From positions 15,741,001 to 15,805,000 of the forward strand of contig OX940869.1 of the NCBI GenBank assembly GCA_954871525.1: a DNA stretch of 64,000 nt. The letters are read 5' to 3'. Numbering within the stretch: the stretch's first letter is position 1; every line of letters starts with the position of its first letter. A program made the translations under genes and the position numbers. This stretch comes from Parietaria judaica. Its lineage: Eukaryota > Streptophyta > Magnoliopsida > Rosales > Urticaceae. This document shows, one piece after another, positions 29,716-41,039 of the stretch. The notes under the pieces are model-generated. The model was not told where the DNA came from, did not search any database, and saw nothing but the letters and a program-made list of their open reading frames with translations.

Positions 29716-32112
29716 AGCGGCTGGCTTGCTGCCGCTGCACTCAGCCTTCTCGACGTCCTTGGGCGCGCTCATTGCTCGGAAGTGCATCATGTAACAGATG
29801 TGATAGGCTTCGCTGCTCCCTCGGACTTCGTCGATGGTTCCTTCTACCCGTCCGGGGAATTTGATGCATCGGTGATATGTGGACGGGACGGCCTTCATCG
29901 AATGAATCCATGGTCTCCCGAGGATTACGTTGAAGTGCGATCGCACGTCCAATACCATGAATTCAGTCATCCGATGGACGGTTCCGGCGTAGACGGGGAG
30001 ATTCACCGTTCCCAGCGAGATAGCTACGTCTCCGTTGAAGCCAGACACCTTGCGCGGACGGCCTCCGATGGCCAAATCTTCGATCTCCATTCGTGTCAGA
30101 CAGTCGTAAGTGATGACGTCGACCGAGCTTCCATTGTCGACGAGGACGCGAGCAACGTCGCATCCTCCTATGTTGAGCTCTAAAACTAGGGCGTCGTCGT
30201 GCTCGTCTGCGCATACTTCTTCGTCGACGAACTCTATCGTCGTCTTCTGACCGGTCATCCGCGCATCTTCCTGAGCGGACTCCTTCCCTCTGCGTTGGTA
30301 GGCCTTGATGCTGTTGATGGAATCTTCGCAGAGGCGAGATCCTCCCATGATCAGGTCGATCCTTGGTCTTGCGGCTGGTCTCCCATCGTTCGGGCGTTCC
30401 CCCGATGCTTCCTCGATCGTGAGGCTTCTTTGTGGGGCCTCCTGGTTTCCTCCCGCGCGCTGTGCTGGCGCCTCCCGCTTGTTTGGCCACGATCGGTTGT
30501 CGTTGTTCCATGGCTGAGTGGGCTTTTGGGAGACGTCTTGGAATTCCCCCTGCTCGATCCTCCTTTGGATCACCTTCTTCAGAGTGGCGCACTCGTCGGT
30601 CGCATGACCGTGGTATTCGTGGAAAGAGCAGTACTTGCTCATGTCTCTCGGCCAAGGCTTTCTCTCGTAGCTGCCTCGGCCGCCGGAATGACCTCCTCGG
30701 CCACCCGAAAATCCTCCTCGGCCTCCAGAATAGCCTCCTCGGTTGCCAGAGTAACCTCCTCGATTCTCCGGAAAGCTTCCCTGGTTGCTCGGGAAGTACC
30801 CTGGTTGTGAGTTTCCTTGTGGGAGTTCCTCCTGCCGATTGCCTTCGCGGTTGCCGAGCGCCTCTTTCTTTCCGTCCACCTGGTAGACTCCGTGTCCAGG
30901 GTTTTCCCTGATCCTTCGCTCGTCGGCCCCGTCTCTGCTTCTCCGATCTCGTCGTTCCCCTTCTCTCCTTGTTCTGGACGACGATCCCTCTCGTCCGTCT
31001 CTAGTTTCCTTCCTTTCTGGCCTGGTTCGGCCTTTAGCTTCCTCTTCTAGCCTTTTCTTGATCGCCTTATTTTCCTCCATGTCCATGTAGATTGTCGCTT
31101 TGTGGAGCGCGTCTTCTATCGAGTTTGGCAGCGAGACGCACAGTTCGTCGTTGAACGGAGATTGGTAGTACAAGCCATGCTTCAGAGCTTGGACCGAGAC
31201 GACGTCCTCGATCTTCGGGATTCGGAACATGACGTTCTTGAATTTCTCTATGTATTGCCGAAGAGGTTCGTTCTTCCCTTGCTTGACATCGAAGAGGTTG
31301 GACACCGTCAGCTCCGTCTGTACGTAGATGGAGAAGTGTTTTAGGAAGAGGGCGACCAACTCGTCGGAGGTGTTGATGGAGCCCGGCGTTAATCTCGCGA
31401 ACCAGTCGCTGGCGCGGCCCTGCAAACTCGCGATGAAAAGTCTGCACAAGACGGCTTCCTTCCGGACCTCCTCGCCCCCGATGTGGTCCGTCGCGATTCG
31501 GAATGACTTCACGTGTGTATGGGGATCCGTATCCCCTTTGTATGGCGTGAGTCTGATCTTTGGTAATTCCTCCAGCTCTATTCCCCGAATCCTCGTCGTG
31601 AACGGGGTGATTCTGGCTTCCCGCACCATCCTGTCGATTTCTGGCGCCGAACTCGTCGCCTGGTGCACCTGCGATGCGACTTGTCCGAGTTTGGCCTCCA
31701 TCTTTGCTGACATTAAGGCCATCGCCTTGGCCACCTCTTCGGCCACTCTTGCCGCCACGTCCGTCGTCGCATTGCCCTGTGTGTTCCCCGGCGTGTCCTC
31801 CACTCGATTTGCCGTGGTTGGCTGGACTGCGTCCGTGTCGAAGAGGTTCCTGATGAGCGATGGGGTTGACATGCTTACCGGTGCGTCCGTCGTCACCGTG
31901 TCTCTGTTGGCGCTTCCCCCGGCCCCTCGTGCGGCCGATTCTGCTATCTGGTTCGTCGGGCGCGGTCTCTCCGCGGCCTGCTCCTCTATCTTTCGGGCGG
32001 ACTCCTCGGCTCTGCTCGTGACCTCCGTCATCTTTGCGATGGCCTCGGCCAGCTGTTGTTGCATTCGCTGCATGGTTTGCTCCTGGGCGGAGCTGGCTTC
32101 CTCGGTTGACAT
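29710..32112 (-). CDS. Gag-protease polyprotein of Tat element
   Basis: 800 codons, no breaks. Residues 8-50 form a likely coiled coil; 185-340 are the retrotransposon gag core (IASLQGRASDWFARLTPG); 360-405 are strongly basic; 450-482 are an RGG-type repeat (GGYSGGRGGFSGGRGG), a probable RNA-binding segment; 495-509 hold the variant knuckle CSFHEYHGHATDEC; 640-760 are the aspartic protease with active-site VDNGSS near 658-663. The protein would form the particle shell and cleave itself. It ends in a TAG (29710-29712) that leaves pol in the same frame. The Met at 32112 is the first in the frame and lies about 50 bp after the primer site, as expected. Confidence 0.93.
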   Translation of the reverse strand: MSTEEASSAQEQTMQRMQQQLAEAIAKMTEVTSRAEESARKIEEQAAERPRPTNQIAESAARGAGGSANRDTVTTDAPVSMSTPSLIRNLFDTDAVQPTTANRVEDTPGNTQGNATTDVAARVAEEVAKAMALMSAKMEAKLGQVASQVHQATSSAPEIDRMVREARITPFTTRIRGIELEELPKIRLTPYKGDTDPHTHVKSFRIATDHIGGEEVRKEAVLCRLFIASLQGRASDWFARLTPGSINTSDELVALFLKHFSIYVQTELTVSNLFDVKQGKNEPLRQYIEKFKNVMFRIPKIEDVVSVQALKHGLYYQSPFNDELCVSLPNSIEDALHKATIYMDMEENKAIKKRLEEEAKGRTRPERKETRDGREGSSSRTRREGERRDRRSRDGADERRIRENPGHGVYQVDGKKEALGNREGNRQEELPQGNSQPGYFPSNQGSFPENRGGYSGNRGGYSGGRGGFSGGRGGHSGGRGSYERKPWPRDMSKYCSFHEYHGHATDECATLKKVIQRRIEQGEFQDVSQKPTQPWNNDNRSWPNKREAPAQRAGGNQEAPQRSLTIEEASGERPNDGRPAARPRIDLIMGGSRLCEDSINSIKAYQRRGKESAQEDARMTGQKTTIEFVDEEVCADEHDDALVLELNIGGCDVARVLVDNGSSVDVITYDCLTRMEIEDLAIGGRPRKVSGFNGDVAISLGTVNLPVYAGTVHRMTEFMVLDVRSHFNVILGRPWIHSMKAVPSTYHRCIKFPGRVEGTIDEVRGSSEAYHICYMMHFRAMSAPKDVEKAECSGSKPAAQ

Positions 32113-32161
32113 TCTCCTTCCTCCCTTCGATTTCCTGGCTGTGCGATAGAAAGAAACAAAG

Positions 32162-32179
32162 CCCCCTCGGTGGGCGCCA
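32162..32179 (-). other. Primer binding site, tRNA-Lys
   Basis: Minus strand TGGCGCCCACCGAGGGG lies three bases inside the 5' LTR. It complements the 3' end of plant tRNA-Lys (…CCCCACGGTGGGCGCCA) with one mismatch. Confidence 0.82.
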
Positions 32180-32182
32180 AAC

Positions 32183-32872
32183 TGTAGAGGGCGATTTTTA
32201 CCGCCGTGCAGTCACAAAGATAATCGAAATAATTAAATAATTATGGACAATACGAATATCTCTGATTTATTATGATTCCGAGAGGACCCGGTTTCTTCCG
32301 TTTGATAGCTTGGACAATCGAAGATTACACACTCTAACCCCTGGGAGATCGAGAATGCTATGAATAAGCAAACTCGAAGACTCAAGGATTTATTCTCTCA
32401 AACTCACGATAATAATGGATACTGAATACTCCCTCCTTTTATGCTAAGTTTACATTCGTATTTATAGGTTTGAAGGTCTTCTAGAATATTCCTCAAATCT
32501 TGCTAGGGTTTCCTTCTGAATCGCTATGATCGTAGTTGACCTTCCTTATATTTCGTTGGATATCCCACGAAATCTTTAACCGAATAAGCCAATCTTCCCT
32601 TCTTTCTCGCGATCTCGAATGAGTTCCTCTTTTAACGCGATTAGGCTTTCCCGAAGAGCTTTTCCTCGATGAACTTCCCTTTTCGCGACGAGATGTTGGG
32701 CCGGCTTTATCGGATGCTGACTTCTCGTGGGCTTCGCTTGCTGGGCCTTAATTTCTTTATTCTTTCATGGGCTTGGGTTCTTCAAGCAATCCTCCTCTCG
32801 CTTTATGTCGTTTATTCCACAAACGACAAAGGGTGGTGTTAAGAAGAGATTTGACCAAATCTGACCTTAACA
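32183..32872 (-). repeat. 5' LTR of Tat element
   Basis: 690 bp, TGTTAAGG to CTCTACA on the minus strand. A TATAAATA at 32459-32466 (minus strand) is the likely promoter TATA box. Confidence 0.93.
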
Positions 32873-32877
32873 GTCAT

Positions 32878-33039
32878 TTTCCAGCAATTAAATTAGTTTG
32901 TTCTTATCTTCCTGTTTGGTCAATTCCAAGCTTTCTAACTTTTTTTAAGTGCTCATATAATGATATATTACTCTCTATTTTTGCTTCATCTTTTTTTACC
33001 CTTTCTATGGCCCACCAAACCATTGCTTCACCTTGGGAT

Positions 33040-33095
<56 letters not shown>

Positions 33096-33234
33096 TGGTG
33101 TTATTAGTATTGGGTGAATCAACTGCCTAAAGAATGGCCTTTGTAAAAGTGTGTTGATCACAAATATACCGTTAATGTGTAGAACTCCTTAATCTGTGCT
33201 CAAATTTCAAACTAAAGCTTGTGGTAAAAGGATT

Positions 33235-33277
<43 letters not shown>

Positions 33278-35136
33278 GAAATTTAATTTTCGGAAAAGAG
33301 GGACATATCTTTGTCTCCCTATCACTACTTAAATGGAGTTTTGCAGGCAAGAAAACATCACACATTTATAACTAGAGATTTGGTAGAGTAGACTAGAACC
33401 GAACATTGCCAATTAATGAGGAATGTATTATGAATCTCAAGATTTTGTGGAGCTTAACTATGAAGGTCAACTATTGACTAAAATACTTGATATAGTCATT
33501 ATTAAAATTTAAAATAATTGTTATAATGAAAAAGTATAATGTACAAGAAAAAAAAAAGACAAATTTGGTGACATGTCAATATGGATTCAAATATATATAC
33601 TTTTCATAATATATTTTCAAAGGTTTACGATAATCTAATCTATTTGTGAGTTAACTCACGAATCCGTCTAGATTCGAGTATTAATCTTCATTTCAATTGA
33701 TTCCATGACTCGAAATTTGGTTTATGATTTTTTACAAAACATTAATTTTTTAAGCAACGGTTAATTAATCCACGCGATACATTAAAATAACTAGTAAAAT
33801 GTAAATTCAAAACCGAAACGATCAATTCTTTTTTTTTTAATCCAAAATTATTAGACTAAATAAATCAAAATAATCAAAAAGGAAAATCAATTTAGCACCC
33901 AAAAATCATTCCCTTATCATAAAAAATAAAAATACATAATGGGCAATTGGGCATATATTTTCTTCTCACTTAATCCATGTGATCTATTAAACTAACTACC
34001 TAGCTGTAAATTGTATTAAACTACTATAGTTTAGATAAAAGAGGAGGCATATCTCAGCTTTTGCTTTTAAAAGTATTAATCTTTTTTATTTTTTTGGGGA
34101 ATGAGTGTCTTGCTTGCAAGGTGGAGTGTGAGCATGTGTCATTGTTTTTGATAATATGGAATCTACAAAGCGTGCCCAACATTTGCAGCCAAAAGAGATC
34201 AACTTTACACATAGAAAAATGACCATCTACATGGCATAATAGTAATTTTATAATCAACAGAGATTTAGATACTAATCAAGGTTAATAAGGGTGTGTGAGT
34301 GGGTAACCAAATCCAATAGAATCGCCAATCTCGAGCCCCAATTTCGTGCCTCGAGATTCTCACATTCTTTAAAGAGAGAGAGAGAATATTGTATTTTTAT
34401 TAATATGATTTTGTGACCATTTTTACTTGAATGCTTATTATGGCCAAGGGAATGTTGGACTTGGATTCCCAAGCAACCCACTTTATGTTTTAACTATAGC
34501 TAATAGTATTTGCATTTAAATTGGCTACTCAAATTTATATGTTAGTGCATTTTGTAGTCGGAGTTTTAATTTTAACATCTTTGCCCCCGCGAACTTTAAA
34601 AAATGGCGTATTGTCCTCTACGTATTAAACGTGACAAAAAGTGGGAATTTTTTAAAATTAATTACGAGTTAGATCTGCGTATTGTTATGAAGTCAGACAA
34701 AATCGAAGAAAAATAATTAGATTGATAAAAATAAGTCATTTTTTTGTTGTCGAGCGTGAGTGATTACTTTCCGTCGGTTTGATCACTTAGGCTGCAATGT
34801 GTTACTTTCTGAAAATTAGGGGTATTTTTGCAACAAATTAAAAGTTGTTGACAAAATGCACCACCCATTAAAATTAAAGGGCCATTACCACCAATAGTAA
34901 CAAACACTATTTTTATAAGAATGATTTTGCAAGATGGGAAATGATTATAAGTGTATTTAGTAATGCCTACATGCCCATCTCTAGCCAATAATGATGTTAT
35001 GACCCATAATTTACATTTCCTTTCTTTTTCTCCCTTAGATTTTTTAGATGTTCCACTCTCATGCTTTCATTGCTTTTTTACTTCCATTGAATTGCTTTCA
35101 AAAACCATGTGCATGATTGCTTTTGCAACCTCAATA

Positions 35137-35177
<41 letters not shown>

Positions 35178-35307
35178 TTCTCTCTGTGCTCCACTCCACG
35201 ACTGGCATGCTTTGTTTCCTTTGTACTATACTATACGACCAAACAAAGAACCTGCCATTTTTCTTCCTTCTCAACTCAACACAACACAAGGCCTTTGATT
35301 TAAACGT

Positions 35308-35342
<35 letters not shown>

Positions 35343-35389
35343 CTTCATCTTCATAATAAGGTGTTTGAATTCTTTACTCTTGAGTGAGA
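32878..35389. other. AT-rich upstream region of the NIK gene, several (TA)n tracts
   Basis: No gene found. (TA)n tracts at 33042-33091, 33238-33274, 35141-35175 and 35309-35340; the last ends 50 bp before the NIK start codon. At 34547-34870 the ends share GTGCATTTTGT words in opposite orientation and could be a small degraded MITE. The promoter of the kinase gene must lie in the proximal part, but no unambiguous TATA box can be told apart from the TA repeats. Confidence 0.5.
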
Positions 35390-38300
35390 ATGAGAGGAGC
35401 GAAAGCTGCTCTGAGTTTTCTTGCTTTTTTTGTCCTGTTCTGGGCTCGCGCTAATGGAATTCTTTCACCGAAAGGAGTGAACTTCGAAGGTGAGAGCCAT
35501 TGAAATCCTTGAAATCATGGTGTTTTCAGAGATGGGCATTCTTCATCTTCTTCTTAATCTGGGAAATTAATGGCAGTTCAAGCTCTGATGGGCATAAAGC
35601 ACTCTCTCGAAGATCCCCATGGCGTTCTTGAGAATTGGGATGGCGACTCCGTTGACCCTTGTAGTTGGACCATGGTCACTTGCTCCCCTGAAAGCCTCGT
35701 CATTGGCCTGTAACTCCTGCAACAATATATATACATTATATATATATGTATGTATGTATACATTTCGTGATACTAATTCTCTTGTTTGCAGAGGCACTCC
35801 AAGCCAGAATCTGTCTGGAACTCTCTCTTCAAGCATAGGAAACTTGACAAATCTACAGATTGTGTAAGTATTTGTGTGTGTGTATATATATAGAGGGTTC
35901 TTAGAGGTTTGTTAATGGCGTTTATGGCTTCTCAGGCTTCTTCAGAACAATAACATCAGAGGACCGATCCCTCCAGAGCTATGGAAGCTCTCGAATCTGC
36001 ACACGCTCGATCTCTCAAACAACATGTTCGTCGCGGAAATTCCGTCCTCGCTAGGCCGCCTCGGAAATCTCCAGTACTTGTAAGAATTTCCGTCGCCGTA
36101 TCTCGCAGAAAGATTTGTCCTGTTTTCGGCAAGTGTGTTTATGTTAACTTGTTGCGAATGGGGTTAGGAGGCTCAACAATAACAGCCTCTCGGGGCCGAT
36201 TCCGGCATCGCTGGCGAACATGACTCGGCTCGCGTTTCTGTGAGTCTCTCGAGAATTTCGACGTAATGTTGTGATGTGATAACTGGGATTGCAATGTAAT
36301 TCAATTAATTCTTTCGGGTTTCAGGGACATGTCGTTCAATAATCTGACCGGTCCGGTCCCGGGATTGCCGGCTAAAACATTCAAGTAATTCTCTCTGACT
36401 ATTCGGTTATTTTCGCTTTTCCTTTGTCTTTTCGGTTTGATCATCTCAATTTCCTACAATCCGATTTCAGCGTCGTTGGAAATCCTCTAATCTGTCCGAC
36501 GGGAGCCGAAGCGGGCTGTTACGGGACAACACTGATGCCGATGTCCATGAACTTGAATAGCACAGATAGTAAGGAGATTTAGTTCGCTCTTGTCGAGTTT
36601 CAGCTACGGATAATTCTCGATTTTCTTATTCTCACCTCGGCGTCTTTTGTTCTGAATCAGCTACACTACCGGGCAAGCCTAGGAGCCACAAGATAGCTCT
36701 CGCCTTCGGTCTAAGCCTCGGGAGCCTATGTCTGATTATGCTTGCATTCGGAGCCGTTCTCTGGTGGAGGCATCACCGCAGCAAACAGATGTTCTTCGAC
36801 GTCAAAGGTAAGCAACGATCAATCTTGTAGCTAGATTCGACAAATTTACGACTACTTTGATTAACGCTGTGTAACACGACGGTGTCAGACCGGCATCACG
36901 AAGAGATCTCGCTGGGGAATTTAAAGCGGTTCCAGTTCCGGGAGCTTCAGGTGGCGACGAACAACTTCAGCAGCAAGAACATATTGGGGAAGGGCGGTTT
37001 TGGGAATGTGTACAAAGGGACTCTGCAGGATGGCACGCTTGTTGCGGTGAAGAGGCTCAAAGACGGCACCGCCCTCGGGGGAGAGATCCAGTTCCAGACT
37101 GAAGTGGAGATGATCAGCCTCGCGGTACACAGGAACCTTCTCAGGCTGTACGGTTTCTGCGTTTCGCCCACCGAGAGGCTTCTGGTTTACCCCTTCATGT
37201 CGAATTGCAGCGTCGCATCTCGTCTGAAAGGTAACAGTAGACATATCAAAGTATTAATTTTAGATAACATCCAGCCCGGCTCGTCTTATTCAATTATGTA
37301 AGACCCGGCCCAGCTCATTAAGTGTAAAGCTTGGCGAAGCTCCAGTTTTGAGAACAATTTCGGGTCGTAAAAATTAAATCAGCTTATTTTCTATTTAGAG
37401 CCACCGGTTCCAGACCTGTGACGAGATCACCAGTTCATGACAAGGCTAGCTTCTGAGTCACATTTGGTTATTACAGGAAAACCGGTACTGGATTGGAGCA
37501 CGAGGAAGAGGATTTCATTAGGAGCTGCGAGAGGGCTGTTGTACCTTCACGAGCAGTGCGATCCGAAGATAATACACAGAGACGTCAAGGCTGCAAATAT
37601 ACTGCTTGACGACGATTGCGAGGCCGTGGTGGGAGATTTTGGGCTGGCGAAACTTCTGGACCATCAAGACTCACACGTCACCACAGCTGTGAGGGGCACG
37701 GTGGGCCACATCGCCCCTGAGTATCTCTCCACCGGCCAGTCCTCCGAGAAAACCGATGTTTTCGGGTTCGGAATCCTCCTCCTCGAGCTCATCACGGGCC
37801 AGAGGGCGCTCGAGTTTGGCAAGGCGGCTAACCAGAAAGGAGCCATTCTTGACTGGGTAAGTTTAGTTTAGTTTAGCACTTTCTGTCACTGGTAATATGA
37901 TCTCGTAACGGATGTAAAACTGTTGGAAATCGTGTCTACCCTAAATCCGAGAGAGAACATACGCTAGTATAACGAAACTAATTATACCGAATAACTCGTT
38001 GTCTTTCTCATTGATTTCCGGTCTCGCATATGACATAGTTATACATAGATAAAGTCACGGACCGTGACATTGTACATGGATTACATAACACGTAACGTCT
38101 CGTGATCGCAGGTAAGGAAGGTCCACCTAGAGAAAAAGTTTGAAATGCTCGTAGACAAGGATCTTAAGTGCAACTACGACAGGGTTGAACTCGAGGAAAT
38201 GGTTCAAGTGGCTCTCTTGTGCACGCAATATCTTCCAGGACGAAGGCCCAAGATGTCGGAAGTTGTTAGAATGCTGGAAGGCGACGGGCTCGTGGAACGA

Positions 38301-38432
38301 TGGGAAGCGTCGCAAGGAGCCGAGCCCGCAAAGGGGAAGCCTCATGAGTTCTCGTCGTCGGATCGCTACTCGGATCTCACGGACGACTCTTCGGTTTTGG
38401 TCCAAGCGATGGAGCTTTCTGGTCCGAGGTGA
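35390..38432 (+). CDS. NIK: NIK-family leucine-rich-repeat receptor kinase (LRR-RLK subfamily II)
   Basis: Eleven exons by GT-AG boundaries: 35390-35489, 35577-35709, 35792-35863, 35936-36079, 36168-36239, 36325-36384, 36471-36568, 36661-36807, 36889-37230, 37477-37856, 38112-38432; 622 codons plus stop. Signal peptide about 1-23; the LRR N-cap has CSWTMVTC; LRRs about 75-195, with the 72-bp exons of LRR repeats; transmembrane segment about 238-262. Kinase: glycine loop GKGGFGNV at 309-316, Lys330, HRDVKAAN with Asp425, DFG at 443, activation loop [17 protein letters not shown]. The C-terminus [13 protein letters not shown] is typical of NIK. NIK1-3 of Arabidopsis signal at the plasma membrane in antiviral and development pathways and are bound by begomovirus nuclear shuttle protein. 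Which paralogue this is cannot be settled here. The model is intact. Confidence 0.93.
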
Positions 38433-38865
38433 CGATGGTCACTCTCTCGATGAGAAAATTTTCGTCCAATTATTTGAAACTACCTTAGACGCGTTATAGT
38501 TGAGTATATGAGTTACGTTTTCGGGTGTAGATTTGACGGGTTTTCGACATTTCATAGCAACTGTACAGAATGTTTTAATTTGCCAAATTGCACGTTTTGT
38601 TGATCAATCATATTTAATGATATTCTTATTTTTAACGATCAAATATTTGAGTCTTGATTACATAAACATATGCATCTTGAAGAAGTGAATCATTACGATC
38701 TTCCTCGGCTTCAAGAAGAGTGTTATTCTTCGAAAGCGCCAACTTGACGAGACCAATAACCGGATCTGAGTTTCTTTGCAGTACTGCTGAGATATATTGA
38801 TGAACGGAGACGATGCTATCTTCGAAAGAGATGTAACATTTTTTTTTATATATAAAAAGTCCCAC
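38433..38865. other. 3' flank of NIK gene, nothing further recognised
   Basis: Holds the 3' untranslated region of the kinase gene. From about 38635 a minus-strand frame is open but matches no family I know; it adjoins the plastid insertion and may belong to it. Confidence 0.4.
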
Positions 38866-39090
38866 ACATTCAGCAATACGGGAAGCCGTTGCATGACTTC
38901 TTGAAGTATCTCCCATACAACCGGCTCTTTTTCCCGAATTTTATTCTTAGCTACTCCTATGTTCGAAGCACAATGTTGTCTAACTAACCTGCGAATTACA
39001 AAAGTCCGAAAAAGTTCTATTGTAATTTCACGAGGCAATGCACATCGATGTAATGAAAGCGAAGGGCTTACGACAATTACAGAACGCCCC
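38866..39090 (-). pseudogene. rpoC1: Nuclear copy of plastid rpoC1 fragment (NUPT)
   Basis: Minus strand encodes a stretch recognisable as plastid RNA polymerase beta' subunit: [16 protein letters not shown], then [35 protein letters not shown] and [11 protein letters not shown]. About 75 residues are continuous, with scattered substitutions, then homology stops abruptly at VLLN. It has no start or end of its own. A plastid gene fragment in nuclear DNA surrounded by plant nuclear repeats indicates organelle-to-nucleus transfer. It is not functional. Confidence 0.85.
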
Positions 39091-39128
39091 TGAATAAAAA
39101 GATGATGCTAATTTATGAGTGTTTATTC

Positions 39129-39623
39129 GTTAGAAAACCGTTAAGGAGTTAAATAACAATTTTTCAAAAGGGCTTGGATATTCTTCATTAATAAAAGCTT
39201 GGCTAAAATTGTTGCCTAATGCATTGATAATACAGATTTATTCTCAAAAGTTATATGGGCCTTAACTCATATTTCTTGTATAAAAGGAAAGCCTTTGAGG
39301 TGTAGACTAACAAGCCCTAAAGCTCGTTAAAGATGGAACCAAATACCAAAAATAGATCCGGAGCTTACGAAAAGAAGATCCGAAAAATAGTTTTCGTTTA
39401 GTTTGTTTCTTTGTTTGTTTGTTTTTTTTTTTTTTGGAGGAAGAAATCAGAATTTTTCAAAAAAAATCCATAGAAACGTACAAAATATGAGTTAAATTGA
39501 GATGTTTTATCGACACGTGCTCGACGGTGAGAAATCAACGATAGCTCGTGACGTAAATAGAAAACCGTTAAGGAGTTAAATAACACTTTTTCAAAAGGTC
39601 TTGGATGTTCTTAATTAATAAAA
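39129..39623. repeat. Tandem duplication, first unit plus start of second
   Basis: Order is B (39129-39196), A (39199-39565), B' (39560-39623). A and its partner A' (41040-41406) are nearly identical over ~367 bp (TTGGCTAAAATTGTTGCC to GACGTAAATAGAAAAC). B and B' start GAAAACCGTTAAGGAG. Together B-A was duplicated in tandem, and the second copy was later split by the element at 39624-41029. Confidence 0.85.
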
Positions 39624-41029
39624 GGGTAAACTGCGGCTAAAATACCCAAAGTTTGAATTTGTTTTACTTATATACCCAAAGTTTTATTTTGGTGGCTAAT
39701 ATACCCAAACTTCATTCAGTTAGTAAATTTAGTCCCCTCCGTCAGTTTTCAAAATTGACCGTTCAGTCTTGATGTGTGTGGCGCCACATCATTCTCTAAC
39801 TTGCCACATCTTCTTTGTTTTTTAATATTTAATTTTTTTTTATCTCTCTATCCCTCTCCGAATGCCCAGAATCTTACACACCATCCACATTTCTCCATAT
39901 TGATCTTGCTTGAGAAATGGATTCTCGGAGCAAGCAACAATGTCCAATCATGGTGGACCGCCCAGACGGTTCTCTATGCAGGATCTCATCCGCAACGGAT
40001 TAGGAGGGGAGGAGGTCGGGGTTCGTAGAGAAGCATGTGTTCGGTGAAGACTTGGTCAGCAGCCGAGCGACAGTGAGGATCGCTCTGACTCTGTCGTCTT
40101 CGAGGGCGCTTACAGAACTCCTCATTCTTCCATGAGAGGACGGCGGTGAGGGTTGAACTCTCTCCTGCTTTGACCTGGTGGTTTCTCCAAACCACAGCAC
40201 CTTAACGGCGTCGCAACTCTGCTCGGAGCCTACGTGACCTCAGCATTCTTCTCCTCACTGTATCAACCTTGCCAACACCAAACAAGCAACCCTAGCTCAC
40301 CAAACCAACTGATCGAAACCCCATATCCCAATCACGCATTTCTAGGTCAAAGCCAAAACCTGAAATCACAATCACACATTTTCTCTGCTTATCCTTCTTC
40401 GCTCTTTCTTTCTTCTGAAATTTCCCTTCTCTTTCTACACAACCGAAGCCATGAACGAGAGCTCTCAGATCAAGGCGAATGCCAAATCTCAAAGCACAAC
40501 ATTAATGAAGAAGAAACAAAACTGGAATTGTTCTCTCTGCTTAATTTCATGGATTCGGGGTGTGAGCTTTGGGTTGAAATGAGTTTGATTTTTGTGTTTT
40601 TTTTCGTTTTTTATTTAATTGCTTTAATCTGATTTGTTTTATTTGTTTTGAATTTGATATAATTGTTTTGCTTTTAATTTGGTTTATGTATTAATTTTTG
40701 TGTTTTGATTATCTGGTAACGATTTTTTTTTTAAACAGATTATCTGGTAACGAGTTTTAATGCTGTTGAAGAACAATATTTTAAATATCATTTTAAAATT
40801 ATTATAAAAAAAATAAAAAAAATATGTGACACGTGGCTAGATGATGTGGCAAACTGGAAGGATGACGTGGCGCCAAACAGGACAAGACTAACGGTCAATT
40901 TTGAAAAATGGCAGAGGGGACTAAATTTACTAATAAAATGAAGTTTGGGTATATTAGCCACCAAAATAAAACATTGGGTATATAAGTAAAACAAATTCAA
41001 ACTTTGGGTATTTTAGCCACAGTTTACCC
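39624..41029. mobile_element. Long-TIR Mutator-type element with internal unique sequence (Pack-MULE candidate)
   Basis: Terminal inverted repeats of about 145 bp begin GGGTAAACTGCGGCTAA and end with the complement, the same end as the foldbacks at 12328 and 60854. Flanks TTAATAAAA and TTACTGAAA could be a decayed 9-bp duplication. The 1.1-kb centre is richer in GC, resembles transcribed gene sequence (CT-rich leader, CGGAGG words near 40000-40230) and has no transposase. Acquired host sequence is the simplest explanation, but I do not recognise the source gene. Confidence 0.68.
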
Positions 41030-41039
41030 TTACTGAAAT

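Larger units (their letters stand above)
19836..32872 (-). mobile_element. Young, near-complete Tat-lineage Ty3/gypsy retrotransposon (13.0 kb)
   Basis: Two 690-bp LTRs (19836-20525 and 32183-32872) with the 5-bp duplication GTCAT on both sides (19831-19835 and 32873-32877). I count three differences between the LTRs, all transitions, so the insertion is recent. Minus-strand order is LTR, tRNA-Lys primer site, gag-protease, amber codon, RT, RNase H, a second archaeal-type RNase H, integrase, a 63-bp tandem array, an antisense gene, purine tract, LTR. The second RNase H, large size, tandem array behind pol and an extra antisense gene are traits of the Tat lineage. Gag-protease and pol frames are open apart from one amber codon in a readthrough context, so the element may be functional. 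Confidence 0.95.

Noticed and set aside
32904..33161. Frames rich in Ile and Tyr over (TA)n tracts
   Set aside because: They are translated dinucleotide repeats.
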